NCBI RefSeq assembly: GCF_963678635.1
Contig: NW_026971333.1
Location: 33,636-97,635, forward strand
DNA: 64,000 nucleotides
Direction of reading: 5' to 3'
DNA from: Symsagittifera roscoffensis
Lineage: Eukaryota > Xenacoelomorpha > Acoela > Convolutidae
The notes below the pieces were generated by a model. That model was not told where the DNA came from, searched no databases, and saw only the letters and a program-made list of their open reading frames with translations. The number at the start of each line of letters is the position of its first letter. The stretch's first letter is position 1. A program made the position numbers and the translations under genes. Shown here piece by piece: positions 9,850 through 22,458 of the stretch.

Positions 9850-10403
9850 CATACTTGTGCCCGTTGAAGCGGAAAAATTGTTTACAGTTGTGAAGATAGC
9901 GGGCTATAGTACCAAACAGTTTGATTTTATTCCGAAGTTCCTCAGTTTCTTCAATAAGGTGGAATGGGGTACAGTGAATAGGGTTTTTGCGAATTCCATA
10001 TATACAACGACAACCTGAGTATTCGAGTTGTCATATGCATCATAGACTTTATCAAGGTATGAGGGAAATTTGTTGTCACGGATTTCCGAGGAAGGAACCC
10101 ATGCTGGTGCTGCGATACATTGTTCACCAGGAGAGTTTTCAATGACGCAAAGACACATTTCTCGAACACTTTACTAATGATATTCAAAAGCGTCACAGGG
10201 CGATAGTTTTTACAGGAACTTGGAGAACCTTTCTTCATCTGGGGACTTACACATCCTATCTTCTATCTAGCGGGAAACTGCCGTAAGCCTTTGTTATTTG
10301 AAAAGACAACACTTATTAGCAATGCAGAAAGATTTTTGTAGAAGATTAGAGGAATTTCATCCGGGCCTCTGCTTTTCCTGACGTCTTAATTACTGAGAAT
10401 ATT

Positions 10404-10715
10404 TCATAATGAATCTTCAGAATTATCGTAATCATCGACCATGCCGACAGGCTGCTCCGAATCAGGCAGGGCGTAGACATTCTGTGAACTAGTGAACACT
10501 GAGTGGAAGTAGCTGTTCATTAAATTCGACTCTTCACCTTTGTCAGTTGTGCTTATGTTTCCCCATTGTAAGCTGTCAAGAGCTTTTTTCAAATTCCTCA
10601 AATATTTGATATATTTATGTATGTACTTCGTAGATCTGGAATGGAATAATTTAGTTTCGTAGCAATTCTGATATTCTTGTAGCGCTATTTCAGTTTCCCT
10701 TTCAAGTAGCGACAC
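10404..10715 (-). pseudogene. LINE segment between endonuclease and RT, left copy
   Basis: Matches 24563-24900 of the right copy (both contain TKYIHK, GNISTTDKGEESNLMNSYF). This is the linker that precedes the RT domain in APE-type LINE ORF2 proteins. It is followed at 9951-10238 by the start of the RT (NYRPVTLLNIISKVFEKCVF, QHGFLPRKS), also on the minus strand. Confidence 0.65.
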
Positions 10716-11131
10716 ATCTACCGTGGAGTTTGTCTGGGTCGCTCTTCGTGTTGCAAGTTTTTTGATTAGGTGAGAAGTTTAGCTGCTAACCCATGGGGGT
10801 AGTTTCTGTCGATGATGCGTTCGTACTGGTATATGCTGTTCAATTATTTTGAACAGCCACTCATACCATTCATCTACCATGACATCTATATTGGAGTAGC
10901 ATTTGGATATAAATTGATGGGCTTGAATTTCTTTGGCAATAGAATCATAGTCTGCTCTACAATAGCTGTATCGTTTTTGACACGTAGGTCTAGAGATGCT
11001 TTCTGTTGTTATTTTAAATTGGAATGTAAAAGGTTTGTGGTCTGAACAGCAGCGGTTGTTGACGGTATAACGAAGATGGAGTTCATCGTCGATCCTCGCG
11101 TTCTGAATGTTATTAGTATTTCTGGGTAAAT

Positions 11132-11503
11132 TTAGATCAAGTATTTTATCTCTTCTCCTGGGGAATCCACTACTTGGCAAAAACTGTTTTTGTCAAGAAT
11201 TTCTACAATCGATTGCTCGTAGAGATCGTCACTTTTCATGCTTTCCCAGTCAGTATTCGGCAGATTGAAGTCTCCGGTCAGTATGACTTCACTCTTCGAA
11301 GATCTGTAGAAGATCTTGATGATTTGTTCCAATTTATCACCAGGCCATCTGAAGGGAATTTCCTTGTGGGCATTGTATACTGCGCAGATGACAAAGACTT
11401 TGTTGGGTGTGGTCAATTGGACTGCTGCATCGTCTGGATGCATGCAATCAAGTTCACTCAGTTGTACTCTGGCATGTTTCATCCCTTCATTTACCGCTAT
11501 CAA
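11132..11503 (-). pseudogene. LINE apurinic endonuclease remnant, left copy
   Basis: Encodes the exonuclease-endonuclease-phosphatase fold motifs LTGDFNLPNTDW and VFVICAVYNAH. It aligns residue for residue with 23706-24389 of the right copy, with roughly 15% amino acid differences. The next segment (10779-11180) keeps a stretch (CCSDHKPF) that is deleted in the right copy. Confidence 0.7.
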
Positions 11504-13186
11504 AACGCCGCCATGCTTCGATATGCCATTCGTACAAGTTCTATCGGCTCTCTGGACGCCTTAACTTGGCAGGAATAGTTCGCAGTCTTCAATTTGTTCA
11601 CAGAGCCAGGTCTCTGTCAAAACTATGATGTCCGGCTGGTCAATGATGATAGCATTCGAGAAAGACAATCTTCTATCCAGATTTACAAGGCTTCGTATAT
11701 TGTAGGCTATTATCTTTAAGGTGCTATAATAATTTTAAGCTGCTAAGGGATAGTCAAAGTGGGACTTCTTCCCACTTCTCCCCAATTAGCCTGTATAGCT
11801 TCAGGCTTCTGAGTTTCAGCTTGTTCGCGGGTACACCTGATTCACGGAGCTCTTTTCTTTTCAAAGAAGCTCGAGATTCTAGTGTGGCTTCCGCAACGTT
11901 TAAATCAGGGGATATAAAGACTTGCTTTCTGTATAATTTGAGCTTGAGTGCTGACAACAGGATTTTTCTTTTGTCCCATGGGTTTGCACTGTGAATAGAA
12001 TAGACCGTGGTGATGAGCGTGGGGCTTCTGCTTTACCAAGTCGTTTTACGTCTGTTACCGTGACTTCTATCTCCAAGTGCGCCAGTACCTTTGTCACTTC
12101 TAGCATATCAGCATCAAGTTTTCAGTCCTGGTTCCAGTTTGTTCCTTTATGCCTCAAAGCCTTATGGCATTGGAGGCAGCTTCTCTTGGTTTGGGTTCGA
12201 CTGCGTGTGTCAGTCGTGTTGCGACCGTTGGTTTTGAAGCATTTTCAACAAAGTCTTTCATCTCGTTCATGACCGTATCCGAATAACTCTTGAACTTTTC
12301 ATCAAACTTGTTCTCATCTTTTTCTAGCTTTTCTTCGATTTTCTGGAACGTTGTTTCAACTTGGTTGATACATCTTTGTTCTACACAGTTAGTTAGGATG
12401 ACATCTCTTTCCCCTGATCAGCACAGGTGTTACAGATCAAAAGAACATTTTGTCTGATTTCACGGATTCCACTGATAACTGAGTCTGGGAACCCAGTACA
12501 TTTGTTAGTCCAATGTAGCCTTGCACCACTGCAACAACAGATAAAGATCTCGCTCTTCGCTGATAGTGTGTCAGTACCTTTGTCACTTCTAGCATATCAG
12601 CATCAAGTTTTTCAGTCTTGGTTCCAGTTTGTTCCTTTATGCCTCAAAGCCTTATGGCATTGGAGGCAGCTTCTCTTGGTTTGGGTTCGACTGCGTGTGT
12701 CAGTCGTGTTGCGACCGTTGGTTTTGAAGCATTTTCAACAAAGTCTTTCATCTCGTTCATGACCGTATCCGAATAACTCTTGAACTTTTCATCAAACTTG
12801 TTCTCATCTTTTTCTAGCTTTTCTTCGATTTTCTGGAACGTTGTTTCAACTTGGTTGATACATCTTTGTTCTACACAGTTAGTTAGGATGAAATCTCTTT
12901 CCCCCAGATCAGCACAGGTGTTACAGATCAAAAGAACATTTTTTCTGATTTCACGGATTCCACTGATAACTTTTTTTTTCTTCAAACTATCTTGTTCTTT
13001 TTCTGTTTTTCTTTCTTCGGGAAAACTGGATCAGCAGTCTGCAAGATCACGTATTCCAGTGGATGTGACGTCTGCTTTTGAATCAGCGGGTTCGATCACT
13101 GGTCTTGTCGTTTTTGTTCAGTTATCGTCACTCGGCAATCATATCCAATATGAAACTATTTAAAAAAACTATTCAATAAGTCTTAA

Positions 13187-13534
13187 ACTATCACTAGAAT
13201 GAATCGCAGGTGCTGCATCGAGCTCCAGTAATTCACGGCGCATCTGTTACACCTGGAACGTATGTTATAGTCGTGAGCTTTGGGTTACCTCAACGTGTCC
13301 AATATCTCCACCAACCATTCTGTCTCAGAATTGATTGCGGAAATTTACCTCTATCAGATTCTGTTTGGCGATCTTCCCAGACAGTACATTTTTTCTCGAT
13401 TTTTCCCTAAGGACACTGTTAACCTATCAATTGAGTGTTGATCCATCTATCACTAGAATGAAGCGCAGGTGCTGCATCGAGCTCCAGTAATTCACGGTGC
13501 AACTGTTACACCTGGAACGTATGTTATAGTCGCG
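13187..13534 (-). repeat. 258-bp-type tandem repeat, left arm (S1-S2-S1)
   Basis: Two copies of an approximately 87-bp segment (S1; contains GGTGCTGCATCGAGCTCCAG) at 13187-13275 and 13447-13534 flank one approximately 171-bp segment (S2). Exact mirror of 21857-22204. Confidence 0.8.
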
Positions 13535-16524
13535 AATCATTGACTCCCCTTATTAGTATCAGAGATTCAATTAATATAGCCAGGTACAAGACAGTTATTA
13601 ACGGCATGCCTCTCATGTCGCGTTCCTTATTCTCCATTTTTTTGATCGTGTCACCTTCTCCAGTTCTAAACCGGTTCTGTTGAAGCAGATATTGCAGCAA
13701 CATGTACCTCAGGTCTCGCATTTTGTCTATGACGCCGTTGCTTCTTGCTTGTCAAAATTCTTGACAGACTAGTGGAATTGCTCAGTTATCTGGTCAGAGT
13801 AATGAGCTCATCCACTTTGCCGTAATTAAAGGCTGTCAAGTTCACTAGGCATTCGAGCCTGAGGTTGTGCACTCCCTCCGTCAGAAAGAGAGCAGGTCCT
13901 TTCTGATTGAATTTTGTTCCAAGTTTGGCGATCACTAATATTACTAATACTAAAGTTACTGATATTGACAGGTTTTTTACTGTTTTATGATTGAGCAACG
14001 TGAAATTGAAGTTCAAGTATTTGTATTTGCTAGAAAGAACGAAATCTAATCGGCTCCTAGCTCTTCTAATTTTTTATCTGGTACAGTTGTCTTCTCAACG
14101 TATGTTTTTGGCCCAGAACTGCTTCAAAGTGAACCGCATTATCTTGTCCTCGAATTCCAGAGCCGTTATTCCTTTTCATTTGGCGCTGTCAATTGCCTTT
14201 AGCATGTACACCTGGATCATGGCTATCATCGGCGTACTTCTGTCAAGTGAAGCGATTCCCTGTATTTCCACAAGACGAGACAGGTGCAAACACTTGTTTT
14301 GTTTCGTTTGCTTCTTAAAACTAAGGCTTTCAATTGTGCCTCCATTCTTGTCATCTTCTGCTGTCGGGTTGCTTTGTCCTCCTTTCTAGAGTTTCCTCTC
14401 TGTACGGAACCGGATATTGTTTTACATGTCAAGGATGATCTGCTTATTGTCGTCTTTTCCTGGTTTGACTTAAGCTGCCGACTCCACTTGGACAGTTGCA
14501 AGCATAAAAATTCGTCGAAAAACAAAATAAGTAATAGGTGTGATTTCAATCCTCTTATGGCATTCGAGATGTCTTACCTTACGGCCAGCACTTCTGGCCT
14601 CAGTGGCTTCCATTTTTTGTGTAATTGCCGATTCGACGCGGGAATTATCACTTCATATTTCCCTTTGCCAAAAGCGATAACATGGCATAAAGGCAATTCA
14701 GTGCTTCTGAGAGACGCGCGTATTCGGTTGACAACGCAGTTTCATCTTTTGAAAACCCCTTCTCTCTGCACTCGTATCAATTCTTCAATAGAATTTGCGA
14801 TGTTTTTCTTGGCTGGCCATAAGGCAGTTTTGGCGTCAGACGACCCTCTCAGTGTGCTCAGGAGGTCTCTGCAACGAACATTATCAAAAAAATCCCTCAA
14901 AAACGATCTTGATGGATTGGCTCTTATCGGTTTTTGCACTCTTGTGGTCATCAAAGAGAGATTGCATCCAGTGTACGTCAGCTGCTGCCAACATATTCAA
15001 GTCCGACCAAAGCAGTGCTTTCGATGGGGGTATTCTAGTAACCTAACCTTGCTATGATCATTTCTTTAGCTTTCTTCAACTCGATCGTATGCCGCAATTT
15101 ATGTCTCGTTCGTTTGGACTTTCAAGTCACCATAGCGCTCCAGGTCACCGTCTTGTGCCATTAAGTTAGGATATGAGAAGTTCTTTCATTCTTGACGTAT
15201 GCCATCGGCGTCACTATCTACTCCCATAATTTTGCTTGTATTCCATTGGGGGCTCGTGTTTTGATTACTTTTCCAGGTCTCTCGTTTCTAATTCCTTCTT
15301 GATGATTTATCATTAACTCCTGCTGGTTCGGCATCACCAAGCATCGGATTTTTTGCCTAACTTCCTACAACAGGCACTCAATTTTTCAGTAGGCGGCCAT
15401 CATCTCTTGCCTTCTTAACACGTTATTGGTTTCTGTTATTATCATTATGCTGGCTATTTTTCTCAGGTTTACGAATTCTACCGTTTTGAACAGTTGGGAA
15501 ACTGTACCCCCCTCCAAGTTTCGCTATCGTTCTTATCCACGAGATTCTTATGCTCTGTAATAGTCTTACTAGCCTATCGCCTAAGATCAAAAAATGAGGT
15601 GCCCATTGGTGCCTAGTGCATGTGTTTGCGGAATTTTAAATCGATCCATCAAAATAGGCTAGTGCATTTTTGTGTTCATGATCCTCGACAAAATGTTTTT
15701 GATCTTGTTGTTTTTCGGTAAGTCGCTCTCATGATGCTTTAGCGATCTTTTTTTTGGATGGCTTCTTATTCACATTATGGTTCGATATCTTGGTCATTTC
15801 GAAACTTTTTGCTGCCTTGGCTTTGCTGCCCTCACAGTTGTTGCGATGAGTTTATTTTTGCCAACGAAGTCAACTGTTTCATAGGATGCATTAACCACGG
15901 AACCTGGTATACTCTTAAATCCCAGCCAGCTGTTTCTACCAGCTTTCAAAAGACGTCTTTGAAATGTGACTCTCAAAAGGCATCGCTATGATCCGTAATA
16001 GTCTGTTTTCAAGAACCTGACGTCGTCTGCAATTTAGACGCCTGGCTCAGTTCTCTTAATGTCAATAATCATATAGGGGGTGTTCTTCGCTTGACTTCAC
16101 TCTCAGGCATTATAATATCCGTTTGTTCAAACGTCCTTTTTCCTCTTCCTGCTTCTTATTCGCTCCGTCAAAGAATCTTCTCCACATGTCTCTGGCTCCG
16201 TTTTGACTCTCTCTATCTCTTCCTTTTTGTGCATGATACTTTCCATTGTCTCGGCAGTCTGCTTCTCTTTCCCTTCTACTCTGGCCCTCTCTGGTGGAAC
16301 AGCTACACTCGCTTGTGACTCAGACATTGCAGCAGCCTCCGCAATGCAAGCATCCTCTAAAATTGCATCCTTTTCATAGCAGACCGAAATTTGTTGCTAA
16401 AATACTTTTCCCCTGACTTGTAATTTCAGTTGTTCTCCAGTCCCGGCTCGTTCGCCAGGTAACTACCCGAGAGCTCGCATCACACGCATGTTCCGGGCGG
16501 CCCCGACCCTTGTTGCCTTACAGG
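13535..16524 (-). other. Inner left arm, uncharacterised former coding region
   Basis: Mirror of 18867-21856, where it is described. The longest plus-strand ORF here (14284-15057, 257 codons) is cysteine-, serine- and leucine-rich with pyrimidine-rich codons and appears to be the antisense of a decayed purine-rich coding strand. I do not call it a gene. Confidence 0.5.
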
Positions 16525-18666
16525 ATGTTCTTTAAGGCCAACAACAACATAGCCACCGTCCGTTCATCCAGAGGAAGATCTCACTCAATTAGTCGGCGAT
16601 ATATTGCATTGACTACTGGTCCCACTTGGGTCTCTGCCAGGTCCACTAATTCGATCAAATCGAAATTGTCCTTTTTTTCAATTTGATGATTGTTCTTATG
16701 ATTGTGTTTGAAACTTCTATTGAAAAAAAGTTGAATGATCAATCAGGATCTTAAAAAAAAACATTCACATTCCAAAACCAAAGTAAAGTAATTTTTTTTG
16801 TTTTAATCATGCCTAAAAGTATTTTAAAATTGGGGTTGAAAATTTTGTCCCGAATATGTATTAAAAACTTCAATAAATCTTAACTTTTAAAAATTTATCA
16901 AAAAGTGGACAGCACACATTTAAGATCTTTCAGTCTAGTTAATTGTAAAAAAAAACCTTGCGATCACTAAATTAACCAAATGCTTCGCCTGAATACCATG
17001 TTTTATGTATTTTTCTTATAAAATCTAATACTTTTGTTGCAGAAAAGGACAAACAAATTCGAGAGCTTAAAAAGTATAAAAACTCTCTCAAAAATTTGAC
17101 TTGGTCTTAATGGCCTGCACACTAAAGTCTTTTTCTCGCTCAATCCTAAAATATAGAAGTTGCTTCCATATACCTGTCATTGTAGTCTCAATTTAATCCA
17201 AACTCGAACAATGTTTTTATGTAGGTACACCTCGATATTTGTCTCTGGAAAGATAACATGAAAAAGTGCGTACAAGTCCTGTGGGTGTAGGCAATCTCTA
17301 ATCTGATTGTATACCATGATAGAGAGTTATTTCATTCCTGTCTCTTATGACAAGTCAATCAACATAATAGGAGATATGACTAAACGTTCAGGGTCTATGT
17401 ATTGCTTTTTATCGCCCTTGTCAGTTAAAACCACAAACGATAAATAAGATGGTATTTGAGAAGCCGCTGGTGGTAATGCTGCTGAGACCCATACTCATGG
17501 TCTTTGTTTTCATTAAACTCCATGTTATTGTACTGTTTCCTAAAGTTGGCTGTTATTACTGGTCTAAAATTAATATCTGAGGTTGTTTTTGTGTGCACTT
17601 GTTCTTTCTGTCGGTATAAATTATCTGTAAAATTTTTTTGTATTTCCTGAAAAATCTTTGGAGAAAACAATTTATGGCTCTATCACTTTTCCTATGTCAA
17701 GTTTAGTAAGGCTTTCATCCACTTTTGCCTGCAATTCACCAACTTCTCTTCTTTTTTGCAGTTTTTGGTTGTTCGTTTTTTTGCGTGTTAAAACCTACCC
17801 CAAAACCGGACAAAATTATTCATCAATGTCCTCAACTTAAGAAGTTTGATGTTGACGCTAGAATGAATAATGATCCTTCTTGGGCCGCTTTCAAGGTGAC
17901 TGCTTTCTGCTGAACTTTTCACCAGTTTGTTTTTCCTAGATTTATTTTTACATAACCTCCATAATCGGTTTATTAGTAAGGATTTCAAAACAAAAATGCG
18001 GAGCATTAAATGTCTCCACAAGATTTTTCTGAGAGTTGCACTTTCTCTTTAAACTCTGAGAGTTTTTAATCTTCCACTTTGATGCTACTAAGAGTTCACA
18101 TACGACTCGTAGTTTATCGTTATTCGTAAAGTATCAAACCAACGCTGTGAAAAATTTGTTCGTTGGTATCCGTGGATCAAAATATCTTTGACCACAGTAA
18201 ACAAAAAAAAATCGTAGGGAGTAACGATTGACCAAAAATTTTAAATTTATCAAGTTTTGGTTTTAAAAAAATGGAAGACAAAAGCACTGTTTTTTTGGCG
18301 ACAAAGAAGCAGATTCTTTCCTGGAAACCAACAACAGTCTCGCAATGTTTTAATTTTCACATGAGATGAAAAAGCTGGTGACATGTTAGATTTCATGGAA
18401 CAAAAAATGCTAGTCAAACAATTCCACAATGCAAAAAAATGCTCTTCACACTGTTTCACTCGGCCGAAAATTCTAGACGTAGACTTATGAGGCAATTTTC
18501 TGGACGTGTCAAATTTTAGTTTCATAAGTGTAAAATTGTATGACAACCCATTTTTTGTCAATCCGGGTAAAAAATCCTCCGCCGTTAGCTCAATAATGCT
18601 TATTTTACGGTTTATTTCTTCAAGATTTTCAACTTTTCAAATCAATTATACGAACTAATTCAGGCA
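16525..18666. other. Palindrome spacer, left of assembly gap
   Basis: Single-copy AT-rich sequence between the left arm and the gap. It holds one possible exon (17762-17896) and an unassigned minus-strand ORF of 81 codons (17425-17670). No transposon signature recognised. Confidence 0.5.
17762..17896 (+). CDS. Possible isolated exon or gene fragment
   Basis: A pyrimidine tract and AG (CTTTTTTGCAG, ending 17761) precede an open stretch of 45 codons that ends at AAG|GTGACT. It reads hydrophobic first (FGCSFFCVLK), then HQCPQLKKFDVDARMNNDPSW. A hydrophobic lead followed by C-P-x2-K-x-F-D-V vaguely recalls the start of secreted lipocalins, but the lipocalin GxW signature is not seen. No partner exon was found. 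Weak call. Confidence 0.2.
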
Positions 18667-18866
18667 NNNNNNNNNNNNNNNNNNNNNNNNNNNNNNNNNN
18701 NNNNNNNNNNNNNNNNNNNNNNNNNNNNNNNNNNNNNNNNNNNNNNNNNNNNNNNNNNNNNNNNNNNNNNNNNNNNNNNNNNNNNNNNNNNNNNNNNNNN
18801 NNNNNNNNNNNNNNNNNNNNNNNNNNNNNNNNNNNNNNNNNNNNNNNNNNNNNNNNNNNNNNNNNN
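18667..18866. other. Assembly gap of 200 N
   Basis: Exactly 200 N, a size often used for scaffold gaps of unknown length. Palindrome sequence resumes at the first base after the gap, so the centre of the inverted repeat is unresolved. Confidence 0.98.
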
Positions 18867-21856
18867 CCTGTAAGGCAACAAGGGTCGGGGCCGCCCGGAA
18901 CATGCGTGTGATGCGAGCTCTCGGGTAGTTACCTGGCGAACGAGCCGGGACTGGAGAACAACTGAAATTACAAGTCAGGGGAAAAGTATTTTAGCAACAA
19001 ATTTCGGTCTGCTATGAAAAGGATGCAATTTTAGAGGATGCTTGCATTGCGGAGGCTGCTGCAATGTCTGAGTCACAAGCGAGTGTAGCTGTTCCACCAG
19101 AGAGGGCCAGAGTAGAAGGGAAAGAGAAGCAGACTGCCGAGACAATGGAAAGTATCATGCACAAAAAGGAAGAGATAGAGAGAGTCAAAACGGAGCCAGA
19201 GACATGTGGAGAAGATTCTTTGACGGAGCGAATAAGAAGCAGGAAGAGGAAAAAGGACGTTTGAACAAACGGATATTATAATGCCTGAGAGTGAAGTCAA
19301 GCGAAGAACACCCCCTATATGATTATTGACATTAAGAGAACTGAGCCAGGCGTCTAAATTGCAGACGACGTCAGGTTCTTGAAAACAGACTATTACGGAT
19401 CATAGCGATGCCTTTTGAGAGTCACATTTCAAAGACGTCTTTTGAAAGCTGGTAGAAACAGCTGGCTGGGATTTAAGAGTATACCAGGTTCCGTGGTTAA
19501 TGCATCCTATGAAACAGTTGACTTCGTTGGCAAAAATAAACTCATCGCAACAACTGTGAGGGCAGCAAAGCCAAGGCAGCAAAAAGTTTCGAAATGACCA
19601 AGATATCGAACCATAATGTGAATAAGAAGCCATCCAAAAAAAAGATCGCTAAAGCATCATGAGAGCGACTTACCGAAAAACAACAAGATCAAAAACATTT
19701 TGTCGAGGATCATGAACACAAAAATGCACTAGCCTATTTTGATGGATCGATTTAAAATTCCGCAAACACATGCACTAGGCACCAATGGGCACCTCATTTT
19801 TTGATCTTAGGCGATAGGCTAGTAAGACTATTACAGAGCATAAGAATCTCGTGGATAAGAACGATAGCGAAACTTGGAGGGGGGTACAGTTTCCCAACTG
19901 TTCAAAACGGTAGAATTCGTAAACCTGAGAAAAATAGCCAGCATAATGATAATAACAGAAACCAATAACGTGTTAAGAAGGCAAGAGATGATGGCCGCCT
20001 ACTGAAAAATTGAGTGCCTGTTGTAGGAAGTTAGGCAAAAAATCCGATGCTTGGTGATGCCGAACCAGCAGGAGTTAATGATAAATCATCAAGAAGGAAT
20101 TAGAAACGAGAGACCTGGAAAAGTAATCAAAACACGAGCCCCCAATGGAATACAAGCAAAATTATGGGAGTAGATAGTGACGCCGATGGCATACGTCAAG
20201 AATGAAAGAACTTCTCATATCCTAACTTAATGGCACAAGACGGTGACCTGGAGCGCTATGGTGACTTGAAAGTCCAAACGAACGAGACATAAATTGCGGC
20301 ATACGATCGAGTTGAAGAAAGCTAAAGAAATGATCATAGCAAGGTTAGGTTACTAGAATACCCCCATCGAAAGCACTGCTTTGGTCGGACTTGAATATGT
20401 TGGCAGCAGCTGACGTACACTGGATGCAATCTCTCTTTGATGACCACAAGAGTGCAAAAACCGATAAGAGCCAATCCATCAAGATCGTTTTTGAGGGATT
20501 TTTTTGATAATGTTCGTTGCAGAGACCTCCTGAGCACACTGAGAGGGTCGTCTGACGCCAAAACTGCCTTATGGCCAGCCAAGAAAAACATCGCAAATTC
20601 TATTGAAGAATTGATACGAGTGCTGAGAGAAGGGGTTTTCAAAAGATGAAACTGCGTTGTCAACCGAATACGCGCGTCTCTCAGAAGCACTGAATTGCCT
20701 TTATGCCATGTTATCGCTTTTGGCAAAGGGAAATATGAAGTGATAATTCCCGCGTCGAATCGGCAATTACACAAAAAATGGAAGCCACTGAGGCCAGAAG
20801 TGCTGGCCGTAAGGTAAGACATCTCGAATGCCATAAGAGGATTGAAATCACACCTATTACTTATTTTGTTTTTCGACGAATTTTTATGCTTGCAACTGTC
20901 CAAGTGGAGTCGGCAGCTTAAGTCAAACCAGGAAAAGACGACAATAAGCAGATCATCCTTGACATGTAAAACAATATCCGGTTCCGTACAGAGAGGAAAC
21001 TCTAGAAAGGAGGACAAAGCAACCCGACAGCAGAAGATGACAAGAATGGAGGCACAATTGAAAGCCTTAGTTTTAAGAAGCAAACGAAACAAAACAAGTG
21101 TTTGCACCTGTCTCGTCTTGTGGAAATACAGGGAATCGCTTCACTTGACAGAAGTACGCCGATGATAGCCATGATCCAGGTGTACATGCTAAAGGCAATT
21201 GACAGCGCCAAATGAAAAGGAATAACGGCTCTGGAATTCGAGGACAAGATAATGCGGTTCACTTTGAAGCAGTTCTGGGCCAAAAACATACGTTGAGAAG
21301 ACAACTGTACCAGATAAAAAATTAGAAGAGCTAGGAGCCGATTAGATTTCGTTCTTTCTAGCAAATACAAATACTTGAACTTCAATTTCACGTTGCTCAA
21401 TCATAAAACAGTAAAAAACCTGTCAATATCAGTAACTTTAGTATTAGTAATATTAGTGATCGCCAAACTTGGAACAAAATTCAATCAGAAAGGACCTGCT
21501 CTCTTTCTGACGGAGGGAGTGCACAACCTCAGGCTCGAATGCCTAGTGAACTTGACAGCCTTTAATTACGGCAAAGTGGATGAGCTCATTACTCTGACCA
21601 GATAACTGAGCAATTCCACTAGTCTGTCAAGAATTTTGACAAGCAAGAAGCAACGGCGTCATAGACAAAATGCGAGACCTGAGGTACATGTTGCTGCAAT
21701 ATCTGCTTCAACAGAACCGGTTTAGAACTGGAGAAGGTGACACGATCAAAAAAATGGAGAATAAGGAACGCGACATGAGAGGCATGCCGTTAATAACTGT
21801 CTTGTACCTGGCTATATTAATTGAATCTCTGATACTAATAAGGGGAGTCAATGATT
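18867..21856 (+). pseudogene. Inner right arm, decayed purine-rich coding region of unknown origin
   Basis: The plus strand has the same purine-rich, E/K/M-rich look as the UE ORFs but is broken by many stops. Readable pieces are a charged 66-codon segment with a nuclear-localisation-like end (19064-19264, RIRSRKRKKD), a basic 60-codon ORF (19415-19597), a 70-codon piece (20437-20649, SIEELIRVLREG), a basic 107-codon piece (20842-21165), and a piece with one membrane-like helix (21375-21605). None is recognised. It could be an upstream part of UE: S1-S2 sequence follows it here, and S2 precedes UE-type sequence at 26519-26690. That link is inference. Confidence 0.35.
19064..19264 (+). CDS. 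Small charged ORF, uncharacterised
   Basis: 66 codons from ATG, open for about 27 codons further upstream (ILEDACIAEAAA before the Met). Rich in E, K, R and S and ends with a basic cluster (RIRSRKRKK) that resembles a nuclear localisation signal. An identical mirror copy is at 16127-16327 on the minus strand. It may be only a fragment of a longer decayed frame. Confidence 0.3.
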   Translation: MSESQASVAVPPERARVEGKEKQTAETMESIMHKKEEIERVKTEPETCGEDSLTERIRSRKRKKDV

Positions 21857-22204
21857 CGCGACTATAACATACGTTCCAGGTGTAACAGTTGCACCGTGAA
21901 TTACTGGAGCTCGATGCAGCACCTGCGCTTCATTCTAGTGATAGATGGATCAACACTCAATTGATAGGTTAACAGTGTCCTTAGGGAAAAATCGAGAAAA
22001 AATGTACTGTCTGGGAAGATCGCCAAACAGAATCTGATAGAAGTAAATTTCCGCAATCAATTCTGAGACAGAATGGTTGGTGGAGATATTGGACACGTTG
22101 AGGTAACCCAAAGCTCGCGACTATAACCTACGTTCCAGGTGTAACAGATGCGCCGTGAATTACTGGAGCTCGATGCAGCACCTGCGATTCATTCTAGTGA
22201 TAGT
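21857..22204 (+). repeat. 258-bp-type tandem repeat, right arm (S1-S2-S1)
   Basis: S1 at 21857-21944, S2 at 21945-22115, S1 again at 22116-22204. A further S2 lies at 26519-26690, on the other side of the LINE. Restoring the order gives S1-S2-S1-S2, a tandem array of a unit of about 258 bp interrupted by the LINE. Confidence 0.85.
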
Positions 22205-22458
22205 TTAAGACTTATTGAATAGTTTTTTTAAATAGTTTCATATTGGATATGATTGCCGAGTGACGATAACTGAACAAAAACGACAAGACCAGTGATCGAA
22301 CCCGCTGATTCAAAAGCAGACGTCACATCCACTGGAATACGTGATCTTGCAGACTGCTGATCCAGTTTTCCCGAAGAAAGAAAAACAGAAAAAGAACAAG
22401 ATAGTTTGAAGAAAAAAAAAGTTATCAGTGGAATCCGTGAAATCAGAAAAATGTTCTT

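Larger units (their letters stand above)
9850..13187 (-). mobile_element. APE-type LINE, left copy, 3'-truncated
   Basis: Minus-strand copy of the LINE that is longer in the right arm. It runs from the tandem repeat at 13187 leftwards through ORF1-like, endonuclease (LTGDFNLPNTDW, near 11260) and RT (NYRPVTLLNIISKVFEK, about 10170-10210; VVVYMEFAK) segments. It stops within the RT at about 9850, so the 3' third is missing. Stops and frameshifts are frequent. The same insertion point relative to the 258-bp repeat in both arms shows that the LINE inserted before the palindrome formed. Confidence 0.8.
9850..16524 (+). repeat. Left arm of a 15.6 kb palindrome
   Basis: Reverse complement of 18867-about 25440. 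For the inner part, matched positions sum to 35391 (for example 14284 pairs with 21107, and 16127 with 19264). Small indels change the sum to 35374 by about 11400, and a deletion of about 96 bp in the right arm (near 24296) changes it to 35278. The inner 3.3 kb is nearly identical between arms (one amino acid difference over a 257-codon ORF), whereas the outer LINE part is visibly diverged. Homology fades at about 9850. Confidence 0.9.

Noticed and set aside
10812..11628. Several plus-strand ORFs in the left LINE
   Set aside because: They are antisense to the minus-strand endonuclease and linker region.
14284..15057. 257-codon plus-strand ORF, mirrored at 20334-21107
   Set aside because: It is antisense to purine-rich sequence; its composition (Cys, Ser, Leu, Phe) is that of a reversed coding strand, and no family fits.
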